A stretch of DNA of 64,000 bases from Bacillus taeanensis (GCF_003318295.1 NZ_QOCW01000004.1:124001-188000); one strand, 5' to 3'; counted from the first letter of the stretch, positions 18,642 through 28,090 are shown. Notes: generated from the sequence alone by a model not told the origin. Numbers and translations: made by a program.

Positions 18642-19214
18642 ATGAAAATGGAGAAAAAACAATTAAGAAGTATGGTAAAAAAAAGGTTATCTCAAATGAC
18701 AGATCAAGAATATCAAGAGCGTTCTGCCCAAGCTGCAAAAAAACTCTTTAATCATTCGGCATGGAAAGAAGCAAATACAGTTGGAATAACCGTTTCAAGA
18801 CAAAGAGAAGTAGATACGATTCATATTATTGAGCAAGCTTGGAAACAAGAAAAAAATACCACAGTTCCAAGGTGTATGGTAGAAGATAACCGGTTGGATT
18901 TTCGATTATTTACATCCTTTGAACAATTAGAAGTTGTTTATATGGATCTTAAAGAACCTTCTTTGTTAAAGACGAAAGCTGTAAGCCCTCATGAAGTTGA
19001 TTTATTAATTGTGCCTGGCCTTCTATTTGATAAGAATGGCTATCGTATTGGTTATGGTGGAGGGTATTATGATCGCTATTTAAGTACATATACAAATAAA
19101 ACCATTGCGCTTGCATTTGAATGTCAAATCATTGACACATTACCGCGAGAGCCATTTGATTTACCAGTTCAAGAAATTATTACAGAAGAAAAGATATATA
19201 AAATAAAATGTTAA
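18642..19214 (+). CDS. 5-formyltetrahydrofolate cyclo-ligase
   Basis: This enzyme (MTHFS, YqgN-like) converts 5-formyl-THF to 5,10-methenyl-THF using ATP. The 190-residue protein carries the family C-terminal signature RIGYGGGYYDRYL and the preceding DLLIVPGLLFD segment. ATG 18642 is chosen because GGAG lies seven bases before it; ATG 18636 is too close. It starts a tight cluster: the next gene overlaps its stop codon, and the following two also overlap. The folate step and molybdopterin genes downstream have no obvious pathway link. Confidence 0.92.
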   Translation: MKMEKKQLRSMVKKRLSQMTDQEYQERSAQAAKKLFNHSAWKEANTVGITVSRQREVDTIHIIEQAWKQEKNTTVPRCMVEDNRLDFRLFTSFEQLEVVYMDLKEPSLLKTKAVSPHEVDLLIVPGLLFDKNGYRIGYGGGYYDRYLSTYTNKTIALAFECQIIDTLPREPFDLPVQEIITEEKIYKIKC

Positions 19215-19984
19215 TATTTATCTTTCTTTGTCTTATTTTTTTATTAGCCATTGGAGGGTATTATATTAGAGCCTTAACCGTTTCTGGTTCTGTTGGTGCC
19301 TTTATCGTAGGCACCATGGTTACTTTAGGTTTTAAAGGAGAGGGATTAGTTCTTTTACTTGCCTTTTTTATAAGTTCGAGTGCATGGAGCATGCTGAAAA
19401 AAAAGAAAACAAGACAAGTTACAAAAAAAGGATCAAGGCGTGATATCGTGCAAGTATTTGCTAATGGGGGGGCGGCTGCGTTAGCCGCTGTCTGCTGTTT
19501 CATATGGCCATCACCTCTGTGGATTGGTGCCTTTATTTGCACATTAGCTGAAGCAAATGCTGATACGTGGGCTTCTGAAATTGGTCCATTAGGAAGAAAT
19601 GCTCCTTTTCATATTACGCGATTTAAAAGGGTTATGTCCGGCACATCAGGAGCAATATCTGGATTAGGGACTTTTGCTGCGTTAGTGGGCTCCTGTTTTA
19701 TTGCTTTTTTGGCTGGATTCATCTTTAGGATTGAAATGGAGTATGCAGTGTTATTTGCATTGATTGGATTTATTGGGAATTTTATTGATACATTTTTAGG
19801 AGCGACAGTCCAAGTTTCTTATCAGTGTACTGTTTGCGGAGAAGAAACAGAAAAATTAGAACATTGTCATAAAACAACAGAGTATTATAAAGGTTTATCT
19901 TTTTGCAGCAATGATAGCGTGAATTTTCTTTCTACGGTTATGGCTGCATTATTAGGGGGTGGGGTTATTTGGATAATAGGGTAA
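19208..19984 (+). CDS. DUF92 family integral membrane protein
   Basis: This is a 258-residue membrane protein with about six helices. It carries the DUF92 signature DTWASEIGPLG (about residues 118-128) and a later GNFIDTFLGATVQVSYQCTVC segment. The family includes plant VTE6, a phytyl-phosphate kinase, so a lipid-phosphate kinase role is possible but unproven. The extra Cys/His-rich loop (CTVCGEETEKLEHCHK) near residue 205 could bind a metal. It overlaps fthC by 7 nt and mobA by 16 nt. Confidence 0.82.
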   Translation: MLIFIFLCLIFLLAIGGYYIRALTVSGSVGAFIVGTMVTLGFKGEGLVLLLAFFISSSAWSMLKKKKTRQVTKKGSRRDIVQVFANGGAAALAAVCCFIWPSPLWIGAFICTLAEANADTWASEIGPLGRNAPFHITRFKRVMSGTSGAISGLGTFAALVGSCFIAFLAGFIFRIEMEYAVLFALIGFIGNFIDTFLGATVQVSYQCTVCGEETEKLEHCHKTTEYYKGLSFCSNDSVNFLSTVMAALLGGGVIWIIG

Positions 19985-20580
19985 TCGGTGTCATTTTGTC
20001 TGGAGGAAAATCAGTGCGTTTTCAAACACCTAAAGCATTTGCCGTTTACAATAGTCAATATTTTTATGAGCGTGCCCTGTCAGTTCTTTCTAGCTATGTT
20101 CATCATCCTATCATTGTAAGCCATGAATCATTAAGAGGCCGTTTTCCAAAGCACTTGTCGGTAATAGAAGATGAGGGTAAGGTTAAAGGAAAAGGACCGC
20201 TCGCTGGAATTTATTCAGCGATGAAGACTGTTCAAGCCTCATGGTATATTGTTTTACCTTGTGATATGCCGCTTCTTTCAGAAAAGGTGATTGAAAAGCT
20301 TGTTGAACTTATTGAAACCGAGAGAGAAGTAGATGGGATTGTGCCTATTATAAAGGGGCAAATTCAGCCGCTTGTTGCTGCTTATCATAGACGCTGTTTA
20401 AACGAGATTGAAGTCCTCCTTGAAGCTGAAACATATGCAATGAAGAGACTTCTTGATAAGATAACAGTAAAATATGTAACTGAAAAAGACTTAGGTTGTA
20501 ACGCAGAACAATTTCAAAATATTAACACACAAAAAGAGTATAAGGAAATAGGGGGATATGCTGGTGACAAATCAATATGA
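19969..20580 (+). CDS. mobA: Molybdenum cofactor guanylyltransferase
   Basis: MobA attaches GMP to molybdopterin to make the MGD cofactor. The 203-residue nucleotidyltransferase starts with the NTP-binding loop LSGGKSVRFQTPKAF (variant of LAGGxSxRMGxxK), with GPLAGIYSAM and the metal site PCDMPLL further on. The start appears to be TTG 19969 inside the end of the DUF92 gene. The next gene, an MoeB-like E1 enzyme, overlaps its end, supporting a joint cofactor role. No moaA or moaC is in the window. Confidence 0.85.
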   Translation: MDNRVIGVILSGGKSVRFQTPKAFAVYNSQYFYERALSVLSSYVHHPIIVSHESLRGRFPKHLSVIEDEGKVKGKGPLAGIYSAMKTVQASWYIVLPCDMPLLSEKVIEKLVELIETEREVDGIVPIIKGQIQPLVAAYHRRCLNEIEVLLEAETYAMKRLLDKITVKYVTEKDLGCNAEQFQNINTQKEYKEIGGYAGDKSI

Positions 20581-21580
20581 GCGTTATTCAAGACAAATGT
20601 TGTTTCAGCCAATTGGAGAAGAAGGACAAAAAAGATTAGCGGGGAAAAGAGTATTAATTGTTGGTATGGGCGCTTTAGGAACAGCGATTAGTAATCACCT
20701 TGTTCGAGCTGGCGTTGGACATGTAAGATTTGCTGATCGTGATTATGTAGAAAAAAGTAATTTACAGCGGCAAATGTTATTTGATGAAGATGATGTAAAG
20801 GCTTCTTTACCAAAAGCTGTAGCGGCAGAACAAAAACTTAAAAAAATGAATTCATCTATAAAAATAGAAGGAATTGTAGCAGATGTTACTTTAGAAAATA
20901 TTGACGAGCTTCTTGATGGAATGGATCTTGTCATTGATGGCACAGATAACTTTTCTACACGCTTTCTAATGAACGATGCTTGTTTTAAAAAAGGGATTCC
21001 TTTTGTATACGGAGGTGCAGTTAGTTCAAGAGGAATGAGCGCTTTATTTATTCCTGGTGAGACACCGTGTTTACGCTGCTTTATTACTGACAATGGCAGT
21101 ACAACACAAACATGTGATACTGTTGGAGTTATTTCGCCTATTGTTGATATTGTTGCTTCCTATCAAGTGGTGGAAGCATTAAAATATTTAGTAAATGATT
21201 CCCGCCAACGAAAAAGTTTATTAACAATTGATATATGGCAAAATCGAACCTATGAAATGAAGTTTAATCAACCAAAAAAAGATTGTCCGACATGTCAACA
21301 AGAAGAATATCCCGCTTTAAAGCGTCAACCAGAAGATAATGTGACATCACTTTGTGGACGTGAAACTGTGCAAATTAAAGTAAGGGGTCATTTATCATTA
21401 GATGAGTGGGAGAAACGATTATCCAAAGTAGCTCAAGTAAAGCGAACACCATTTTTACTGCGGGTAGAACTTTCTGAAGGAGAAAGGCTCGTTCTTTTTC
21501 CTGATGGAAGAACACTTGTCCAAGGGACGGAAGATATAGTAAGAGCAAAATCTTTATATGCAAGATATATTGGTTTATAA
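20564..21580 (+). CDS. moeB: MoeB/ThiF family adenylyltransferase (E1-like)
   Basis: MoeB/ThiF enzymes adenylate the C-terminal glycine of MoaD or ThiS. This roughly 338-residue protein has nucleotide loop VGMGALGTAISNHL, catalytic Arg region SNLQRQMLF, DGTDNFSTRFLMND, and zinc cysteines CLRC and CPTC. A C-terminal extension of about 70 residues (after PTCQQEEYP) is present. GTG 20564 fits the GGGGGA ribosome site better than ATG 20558. Overlap with mobA suggests MoeB. The thiamine operon at 33-37 kb lacks thiF, so dual use with ThiS is possible. A terminator begins at the stop codon. Confidence 0.85.
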   Translation: MTNQYERYSRQMLFQPIGEEGQKRLAGKRVLIVGMGALGTAISNHLVRAGVGHVRFADRDYVEKSNLQRQMLFDEDDVKASLPKAVAAEQKLKKMNSSIKIEGIVADVTLENIDELLDGMDLVIDGTDNFSTRFLMNDACFKKGIPFVYGGAVSSRGMSALFIPGETPCLRCFITDNGSTTQTCDTVGVISPIVDIVASYQVVEALKYLVNDSRQRKSLLTIDIWQNRTYEMKFNQPKKDCPTCQQEEYPALKRQPEDNVTSLCGRETVQIKVRGHLSLDEWEKRLSKVAQVKRTPFLLRVELSEGERLVLFPDGRTLVQGTEDIVRAKSLYARYIGL

Positions 21581-21610
21581 AGCCAGAAGAGGGCCTCCTC
21601 TTCTGGCTTT
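21579..21610 (+). terminator. Terminator of the fthC-DUF92-mobA-moeB operon
   Basis: AAAGCCAGAAGAGG pairs perfectly with CCTCTTCTGGCTTT around GCCT; it overlaps the moeB stop codon. Confidence 0.88.
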
Positions 21611-21703
21611 ATAATGTTTATTTTGATTTTTTAGAAAAGTTTTATTATATTAAAATAATTGACGAGTACGAATTTATCAGCTAAACTATTAAACGGATTA
21701 ATG

Positions 21704-21727
21704 CTTCAACGCAAAAAAGCGTTGAAG
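21704..21727. other. Nine-bp hairpin upstream of nhaC
   Basis: CTTCAACGC and GCGTTGAAG flank a six-A loop in the 260-bp gap before nhaC. No T run follows, so it is not a standard terminator. It could be an operator or an mRNA leader element. Confidence 0.4.
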
Positions 21728-21873
21728 TAAAAGTTTATGGTAATAATAATTTATTTTGAAAGATGGTTTACAATATGTTCTAAGAACCTGTTTAAATCTA
21801 GTAGTTTAAGAGTTACGGAAGAATATTGTAATTATAAAGTGGCTGAAATGATTGAAGGGATGGCATAGAGAGC

Positions 21874-23253
21874 ATGAAGAAAGAATTAAACTTAACAACA
21901 ACATTATTATTTTTTATAGGCATGATGGGAATTATTTTTTACAGTATGATCTTTTTAAAAGTAGAGCCTCATATTCCTTTGTTTAGCTGTTTATTATTAG
22001 TCGTATTGTTGGCAAGATTTTCAGGTTTTGAATGGGCTGTTCTAGAGAAAGGAATCATAAATGGAATTGCAATTGGAATAAAACCAATTCTTATTTTATC
22101 TCTTGTGGGAATGTTAATTGGGATATGGATGATGAGCGGTACGGTACCTACATTATTGTATTACGGTTTTCAGGTGATTTCTCCGGAATGGTATACGTTA
22201 AGTGCATTATTTATTGCCATTATTGTTTCAACATTTACTGGAAGTTCATTTACAACAATTGGTACAGTGGGAGTGGCTTTAATGGGAATTGGGATAGGAT
22301 TAGGAGTTCATCCTGGTCTTGCCGCTGGTGCTGTTATTTGCGGAGCTTGTTTTGGTGACAAAATGTCTCCCTTGTCTGATACAACAAATTTTGCTCCAGG
22401 TATTGCAGAAGTCGATTTGTTTTTACATATTCGTCATATGCTGTGGACAACCTTGCCTAGTTTACTTGTAACCATTCTTATATTTGTGTTGCTTGGTCAG
22501 CATTTTGAATCCACACAAAATTTACAAGACATTGATTACGCTAAAAATATTTTACAAACGTCTTTTAATATAAGCTTATTCACATTGTTATCACCATTAT
22601 TAGTCGTGTTTTTAGCAATGCGCCGCTTTCCGACTATTCCTACATTAATTTTTGGATTGTTTTCGGGAATCGTTACCGCTTTTATTATGCAAAATAACAT
22701 TATTTTAACTGACATTTTTAATGTGCTGCAGCATGGTTTTGTCTTAGAAAGCGGAAATTCATTAGTTGATGGAATTGTATCCCGAGGTGGTTTACAGTCA
22801 ATGATGTGGTCTATATCTTTAATAATGATTGCTCTTGGATTAGGAGGAGTCATTCGTGAAATCGGTTTAATTGATGTTCTTATTAAAGGATTAACAGCAA
22901 AGCTTCAAAAAAGAGGACATCTTATTTCTTTAACTGCTTTCTCCTCGATTGGGGTAAACTTGTTAACAGGAGAACAATATTTGTCTATTCTTTTACCTGG
23001 CCAAACATTTAAGCCATTTTTTGAAAAGCAGCAGCTTCACTTAAAAAATTTATCGCGTACGCTTGAAGATGCAGGTACATTAGTTAATCCTCTTATTCCT
23101 TGGGGAGTAAGCGGAGCATTTTTTGCCAGTACGTTAGGCATTGCGGTTATTGACTATTTACCTTATGTATTCTTTTTGTATTTATCACCAATCATGACGA
23201 TTTTATTAGGGTATTTAGGAATTGGTGTTCCGAACGCTTCCACTAAACAATAA
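21874..23253 (+). CDS. nhaC: Na+/H+ antiporter NhaC
   Basis: This is a 459-residue polytopic antiporter with about eleven to twelve helices. Family hallmarks are the STFTGSSFTTIGTVGVALMGIG stretch (first 20 residues typical), then GACFGDKMSPLSDTTNFAPG, a conserved polar segment implicated in ion binding. A second GEQYLSILLPGQTF and DAGTLVNPLIPWGVSG complete the family pattern. It should expel Na+ in exchange for protons at the cytoplasmic membrane. The gene stands alone between a terminator and a small membrane-protein gene. Confidence 0.92.
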   Translation: MKKELNLTTTLLFFIGMMGIIFYSMIFLKVEPHIPLFSCLLLVVLLARFSGFEWAVLEKGIINGIAIGIKPILILSLVGMLIGIWMMSGTVPTLLYYGFQVISPEWYTLSALFIAIIVSTFTGSSFTTIGTVGVALMGIGIGLGVHPGLAAGAVICGACFGDKMSPLSDTTNFAPGIAEVDLFLHIRHMLWTTLPSLLVTILIFVLLGQHFESTQNLQDIDYAKNILQTSFNISLFTLLSPLLVVFLAMRRFPTIPTLIFGLFSGIVTAFIMQNNIILTDIFNVLQHGFVLESGNSLVDGIVSRGGLQSMMWSISLIMIALGLGGVIREIGLIDVLIKGLTAKLQKRGHLISLTAFSSIGVNLLTGEQYLSILLPGQTFKPFFEKQQLHLKNLSRTLEDAGTLVNPLIPWGVSGAFFASTLGIAVIDYLPYVFFLYLSPIMTILLGYLGIGVPNASTKQ

Positions 23254-23312
23254 AGTGTTTCAAACGGATAAAGCGTTCATTTTTTGCAAAAAGTAGTAAC
23301 AGGGAGGGAAAT

Positions 23313-23489
23313 ATGGTGAAAAATTTATGGCTAATTCTACTCGCTGTTTTATTATTTTTCCTTGGTTATCAAAACCGTTATCGAGTAATGAATAAGATGT
23401 TAGGTATAGGTGTTATTCGTCGATTTGTAGTAGCAAGAACAATGTCTGTACCGCAAATTCGTGAGCGTTTGATGCAATCGTTAATTTAA
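23313..23489 (+). CDS. Small single-pass membrane protein (58 residues)
   Basis: This frame has a GGGAGGG ribosome site. It encodes one hydrophobic helix (about residues 4-19, NLWLILLAVLLFFLGY) followed by a basic cytoplasmic tail with Arg-rich segments and ending MQSLI. It lies where B. subtilis has the small gene yqgO, but I cannot confirm homology. A hairpin terminator follows. Conserved length and start signals support a real gene of unknown function. Confidence 0.6.
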   Translation: MVKNLWLILLAVLLFFLGYQNRYRVMNKMLGIGVIRRFVVARTMSVPQIRERLMQSLI

Positions 23490-23498
23490 AAAAGCAAT

Positions 23499-23544
23499 AA
23501 AAAGGCCCTGCTGCAAATGATTGTTTGTAACAGGTCTTTTTTTT
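23499..23544 (+). terminator. Terminator after the small membrane protein
   Basis: AAAAAGGCCCTG...TGCAAA pairs imperfectly with TTTGTAACAGGTCTTTTT and is followed by a T run. Confidence 0.7.
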
Positions 23545-23588
23545 ATGTTTCAATAGTAACAAGTATATAAGTTTTTGGAGGGGAAAAG

Positions 23589-24308
23589 ATGCGTTGGCCG
23601 CTAATATGTTTTGACCTTGATAATACATTATACGATCATGAAAGAGCATTTAATGATGCGATGATTGATTGTTATTATTTTTATTTTTATCATTATGAAT
23701 CACGAAATAATGAGTTAACAGCGTACAAATGGTTTGAGCAATTTAAGATAAATTGTGATCGATATTGGGGATTATATGAAAAAAAGATACTAACTGCCCT
23801 GGAATATCGAAGGCTTCGCTATAAAAAAACAGTCGAAGCATTTCAAATACCATACTCTGATCAAGACGCGGATGCGTTTCATCAACGTTATGAAAGCATT
23901 GTTAGTTATTATGCAGCACCTTTTCCTGGTGTTCACTCTCTCTTTCAGTTTCTGTTAAAAAACGGTATTTTAATTGGTGTTATTACAAACGGTTCTTCAA
24001 AAACGCAGCGGAAAAAATTAAGGGAACTAGGTTTATTAGATTTATTACCTGATAATCGTTTAATTATTTCTGAAGAATGCGGGATTGCAAAACCTAATCC
24101 GAAAATATTTGAATTAGCAGCAACCAACAGTATGAAACAGCCTCCTTTATATGTGGGGGATTCTTGGCGTTTAGATGTAGAAGCAGCCATGCAGGCAGGA
24201 TGGGAGGCTGTTTTTTTAAATACCCGAAACGAAACAATAACATCAAATTATAAACCATACGCCATTTGCAAAGATTTTCATCAAGTTGTTACAGTTATTC
24301 AATCATAA
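23589..24308 (+). CDS. HAD superfamily hydrolase
   Basis: A 239-residue haloacid-dehalogenase-type phosphatase. Motif I is FDLDNTLYD (Asp nucleophile and acid/base), motif II ITNGSS, motif III Lys in AKPNPKIF, and motif IV YVGDSWRLDVEAA (metal-binding Asp). A helical cap domain lies between motifs I and II (about residues 18-110), the placement seen in pyrimidine nucleotidase/2-haloacid-dehalogenase-like members. Substrate is not readable; small phosphorylated metabolites are usual. GGAGGGG precedes the ATG. It converges with a minus-strand gene with only one base between stops. Confidence 0.88.
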   Translation: MRWPLICFDLDNTLYDHERAFNDAMIDCYYFYFYHYESRNNELTAYKWFEQFKINCDRYWGLYEKKILTALEYRRLRYKKTVEAFQIPYSDQDADAFHQRYESIVSYYAAPFPGVHSLFQFLLKNGILIGVITNGSSKTQRKKLRELGLLDLLPDNRLIISEECGIAKPNPKIFELAATNSMKQPPLYVGDSWRLDVEAAMQAGWEAVFLNTRNETITSNYKPYAICKDFHQVVTVIQS

Positions 24309-24309
24309 A

Positions 24310-25182
24310 TTAACGCTGTAAATGCTGCAGTAATTGTACTTTACTTCCATCCTGAAGCTGAAATAATACAATAAGGTGGGTTGCTTGTTTATCAATTAAT
24401 ACTAAAGGAATACTGCTTTCAATTGGCGAAACAACTTGACCGTTTTGTTTTTTATAACCAAGGAAATAATTTTTGTATAACCCTTCCCAAAGCCTTCCCA
24501 AAGCTTCATTCGTTTGCTGTTGAGTTAAGCCGGGAAGAGGCGAAGTGTTATAACGATATAAGTTGGTTAAAGAAATCATATTATATTTTTGAATCGGTAT
24601 TTGATAATAGCGGAGCAGACTTTCCCATACCACTTGTATATGCTGGTTTTTAGCATGATCAAGTATTTTTTGCCATTCTTCTTCTTGTTTTGTTTGAGGT
24701 TGCTTAAATGACTCAAGCGGACTCATTGGTGAATCAATTACATACAATTCATCATAGCTCATCATTTGACTGCTTTTAATAATATCATTTGGATAATGAA
24801 TTTCAGCATGATGAAAACTAATCGATTGAAAATGGCTGCTGTCTTCACTGTTAATTCGTTTTATTTGTTCCAGCTCATTTGCATTTTCTTTCCATTTAGA
24901 GAAGGTGTCTATTAAATAGCCATCTTCATATAGAAGAGAAATGTCTTGTCTTAAATAGACAGGTTGTGCTAATGAGGCTGAAGTAAGCCATTTTACAGTA
25001 TACTCATCTTCATCTGTTTGTTTGAGCAGTGTTAAGTTTGTTTTAGCATTAGTAAAATGAACTGTCTCATCCAGTGGAAAAAAGATGATCGTTTCTTTTA
25101 CTGTGTCTTTTTTTATAAAACACAGAAGCAAAATTGAAATAAGAGCAAGCAGAATAACAAGCATCACAATATGTTTTTTCAT
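24310..25182 (-). CDS. Membrane-anchored protein of unknown function
   Basis: A 290-residue protein with one N-terminal membrane segment (about residues 4-24, HIVMLVILLALISILLLCF) and a predicted extracytoplasmic remainder. The Cys at the end of that segment lacks the small residue of a lipobox, so a simple anchor is more likely than a lipoprotein. The middle part is polar and mixed alpha/beta by eye. I recognise no motif. It is convergent with the HAD gene and divergent from the M42 peptidase. It could be a sporulation or envelope protein, but nothing in the sequence shows that. Confidence 0.7.
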   Translation of the reverse strand: MKKHIVMLVILLALISILLLCFIKKDTVKETIIFFPLDETVHFTNAKTNLTLLKQTDEDEYTVKWLTSASLAQPVYLRQDISLLYEDGYLIDTFSKWKENANELEQIKRINSEDSSHFQSISFHHAEIHYPNDIIKSSQMMSYDELYVIDSPMSPLESFKQPQTKQEEEWQKILDHAKNQHIQVVWESLLRYYQIPIQKYNMISLTNLYRYNTSPLPGLTQQQTNEALGRLWEGLYKNYFLGYKKQNGQVVSPIESSIPLVLIDKQATHLIVLFQLQDGSKVQLLQHLQR

Positions 25183-25282
25183 TGTTCACCTCCCGAACTG
25201 GACAGCCTATACTTTCAATTTATGAATGGTAAATTAAAATTATGTTGTACAGTTAATAATGATTATGACAATATAGAAAGGT

Positions 25283-26356
25283 TTGATTGCATTGAAAAAT
25301 AAGCTGAATATAGAAGAGATCATGTTGTTAATTAAAGAACTTGTAGAAATTCCGAGTCCTTCGGGAAATACCGATAAAGTAATTACATATGTCGAGAAAT
25401 ACTTGGAAAATATCGGAATACAATCAATGCGCAATCATAAAGGCGGTCTGATGATTACGTTAAAAGGAAGAGAGGAAAAAGCACAGCGTCTGCTAACTGC
25501 CCATGTAGACACATTAGGGGCGATGGTAAAAGAAATAAAAGCAAATGGCCGTTTAAAGCTTGCGATGATTGGAGGATTTCGGTGGAATGCAGTGGAAGGA
25601 GAGTATTGTCAGATTGAAACGAGTGAGGGTCATCATTATTCAGGAACCATCTTAATGCATCAAACCTCTGTTCATGTTTACAAGGAAGCTGGAGAAGCAA
25701 AGCGTGATGAGAAAAATATTGAAGTAAGAATTGATGAAAGAGTTCAGTCAAAAGAAGATGTTGAAAAGTTAGGAATTGGAATAGGCGACTTTGTATCGTT
25801 TGATCCGCGAGTACAAATAACAAACAGCGGGTTTATTAAATCAAGACATTTAGATGATAAAGCAAGTGTTGCCATTTTGCTGCAGCTGGTAAAAACACTG
25901 AAAGAACAAAATGTTGCCCTGCCTTATACAACCAATATTCTTATTTCAAACAATGAAGAAATTGGATATGGCGGCAATTCAAATATTCCAATCGAAACGG
26001 TTGAATACTTAGCCGTTGATATGGGAGCTATTGGTGATGGACAATCTTCTGATGAATATACTGTTTCTATTTGTGCAAAAGATTCAAGCGGACCTTATCA
26101 TTATGCTTTACGTAAACATCTCGTTCGCTTAGCAAATCAACATAACATTGATTATAAAGTAGATATTTACCCATTTTACGGTTCTGATGCTTCTGCTGCA
26201 ATTCGTGCCGGTTATGATATTGTTCATGGATTAATTGGTCCAGGTATTGAAGCTTCTCATGCTTATGAACGCACACATCAAGACTCTTTATCTCATACAT
26301 GGTGGTTATTGTATCATTATCTTCAATCACCAATCGTCACATCTTTTACTAAATAA
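25283..26356 (+). CDS. M42 family metallopeptidase (glutamyl aminopeptidase-like)
   Basis: A 357-residue cytoplasmic aminopeptidase of the M42 (FrvX/YsdC/YtoP) family with a two-metal centre. Ligands lie in TAHVDTLGAM, LDDKAS and NNEEIGYGG (Glu-Glu; one acts as general base), VDMGAIG, and the terminal GPGIEASHAYERTH. The start is TTG 25283 or TTG 25292; AAAGG at 25277-25281 suits the latter better. It probably trims peptides in amino-acid recycling. A terminator follows. Nearby genes do not reveal a pathway. Confidence 0.88.
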   Translation: MIALKNKLNIEEIMLLIKELVEIPSPSGNTDKVITYVEKYLENIGIQSMRNHKGGLMITLKGREEKAQRLLTAHVDTLGAMVKEIKANGRLKLAMIGGFRWNAVEGEYCQIETSEGHHYSGTILMHQTSVHVYKEAGEAKRDEKNIEVRIDERVQSKEDVEKLGIGIGDFVSFDPRVQITNSGFIKSRHLDDKASVAILLQLVKTLKEQNVALPYTTNILISNNEEIGYGGNSNIPIETVEYLAVDMGAIGDGQSSDEYTVSICAKDSSGPYHYALRKHLVRLANQHNIDYKVDIYPFYGSDASAAIRAGYDIVHGLIGPGIEASHAYERTHQDSLSHTWWLLYHYLQSPIVTSFTK

Positions 26357-26375
26357 GCCTTTAAGAAAATAAATA

Positions 26376-26419
26376 AAAACTGTGCTTCGTGGATTTCAGC
26401 CATCAAGCGCAGTTTTTTT
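26376..26419 (+). terminator. Terminator after the M42 peptidase
   Basis: AAAACTGTGCTT pairs with AAGCGCAGTTTT (one G-U) across a 17-nt loop, then a T run. Confidence 0.78.
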
Positions 26420-26479
26420 ATTGAAAAGGTATGCCCTGAATAATTTTGGTTAAAGATGGAGAGGGAGGAGGAAGATGGT

Positions 26480-27943
26480 ATGAGTGAAAGTGAAAAAAAG
26501 CATTCTGTTAGTGCGAATTTTGAAGACAATGTAAACTATTTACATAGAGAACTAGGAGTAGAAAAAAGCTTTGACGTTATTCAATTAGATTTAGTGTATG
26601 CTGGACGTAAAATGGCAATGTTTTTTATTGATGGCTTTGCCAAAGATGATATTCTTCACTATTTAATGAAACTGCTCTCACAGCTTGAGCCTGAACAGCT
26701 CGACCCTGATCCGCTCTTTAAATTAATGAAAACGCATATTCCTTATGTAGAAGTAGATACGGAAAATGACTTAGATAAAGTGATTGATTCCGTATTAAGC
26801 GGACCAACTGCTCTTGTAGTGGAAGGCATTAGTGAAGCTATTATTATTGATGCTCGAACATATCCAGTGCGCGGACCTGAAGAACCAGATTTAGAACGTG
26901 TCACACGCGGAGCACGTGATGGGTTTGTTGAAACCATTATTTTTAATACAGCCTTAACGAGAAGAAGAGTAAGGGACCGTACATTGCGAATGGAATATAT
27001 GCAAATCGGAAGGCGATCGAAAACAGATATATGTGTTAGTTATATTGAAGATATTGCTGATCCCGATATGGTCAACCAAATAAAGCGTTCATTGGAAAAA
27101 ATTGATACAGATGGTTTGCCAATGGGGGAAAAAACGATAGAAGAATATCTGGTAGGTCAGCATTGGAATCCTTATCCATTAGTACGTTATACAGAACGAC
27201 CGGATACTGCTGCCGTTCATTTATATGAAGGACATATATTAGTCTACACCGATGGTACACCAAGTGTTTTGATTACACCGACAACTTTTTGGCACCATTT
27301 ACAGCATGTTGAAGAGTATCGGCAAAAACCGCTTGTTGGCGCCTATTTACGGTTGGTGCGTTTTCTGGCCGTTTTCTTATCAATTTTTGCGCTGCCAATT
27401 TGGTATGTGTTAGCGTCTGATCCAGAACTGCTTCCTTCACAGCTGGAGTTTATAGGTGTTGAAGAAATAGGGGCTATTCCGCTAATTATTCAGTTGTTTA
27501 TTATTGAGATAGGATTAGATATTTTAAGGATGGCGACTATTCATATTCCTTCTTCATTAGGAACAGCTCTTGGGCTTGTTGCTGCTATTTTAATTGGTCA
27601 AGTTGCAGTTGAGGTAGGCGTATTTACAAATGAAGTAATTCTTTATCTTTCTATTGCTGCATTAGGATCATTTGCTACACCATCTTATGAGCTTAGTTTA
27701 GCGAATCGACTTGTAAGATTAGTTCTTCTTCTATTAGCAGCATTGTTCTCATGGCCAGGTATTATGGTGGGATCTGTACTTTGGATTGTGCTGCTTACAA
27801 GATTAACTTCTTTTCATATTCCCTATCTATGGCCGTTTATTCCGTTTTCACACCGAGGATTTCGAGATGTATTACTGCGTTCTCCTATTCCGCTTAAAAA
27901 CCGTAGACCCAGCATACTTAGACCGAAAGATCCTGATCGTTAA
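26480..27943 (+). CDS. SpoVAF/GerA-family spore germination protein
   Basis: A 487-residue homologue of SpoVAF, the GerA A-subunit-like protein associated with the spore inner-membrane SpoVA channel. Residues 1-280 form the hydrophilic GerA N-terminal domain (DLVYAGRKMAMFFIDGF, VEGISEAIIIDARTYP). About five membrane helices follow (300-450), then the terminal FIPFSHRGFRDVLLRSP signature. ATG 26480 has GGGAGGAGG eight bases upstream; the longer frame would contain it. No spoVA genes flank it, so this is an orphan copy. Sporulation-specific expression is expected but I see no convincing sigma-G promoter. Confidence 0.88.
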   Translation: MSESEKKHSVSANFEDNVNYLHRELGVEKSFDVIQLDLVYAGRKMAMFFIDGFAKDDILHYLMKLLSQLEPEQLDPDPLFKLMKTHIPYVEVDTENDLDKVIDSVLSGPTALVVEGISEAIIIDARTYPVRGPEEPDLERVTRGARDGFVETIIFNTALTRRRVRDRTLRMEYMQIGRRSKTDICVSYIEDIADPDMVNQIKRSLEKIDTDGLPMGEKTIEEYLVGQHWNPYPLVRYTERPDTAAVHLYEGHILVYTDGTPSVLITPTTFWHHLQHVEEYRQKPLVGAYLRLVRFLAVFLSIFALPIWYVLASDPELLPSQLEFIGVEEIGAIPLIIQLFIIEIGLDILRMATIHIPSSLGTALGLVAAILIGQVAVEVGVFTNEVILYLSIAALGSFATPSYELSLANRLVRLVLLLLAALFSWPGIMVGSVLWIVLLTRLTSFHIPYLWPFIPFSHRGFRDVLLRSPIPLKNRRPSILRPKDPDR

Positions 27944-27973
27944 CCGCCCAAAATGGTTGTTGGGCGGTTTTTT
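27942..27973 (+). terminator. Terminator after the germination protein gene
   Basis: AACCGCCCAA pairs with TTGGGCGGTT, followed by T residues; it begins within the stop codon. Confidence 0.88.
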
Positions 27974-28090
27974 ATATTTAACATGTAAGAGATGAAAACC
28001 TTTTAATATATGAAAGGTGTTGCTATAATATGTAATAACGATTTTAAACGGACTGCTAAATATGAAAACGGTTAGAAAAGGTGAATGACT

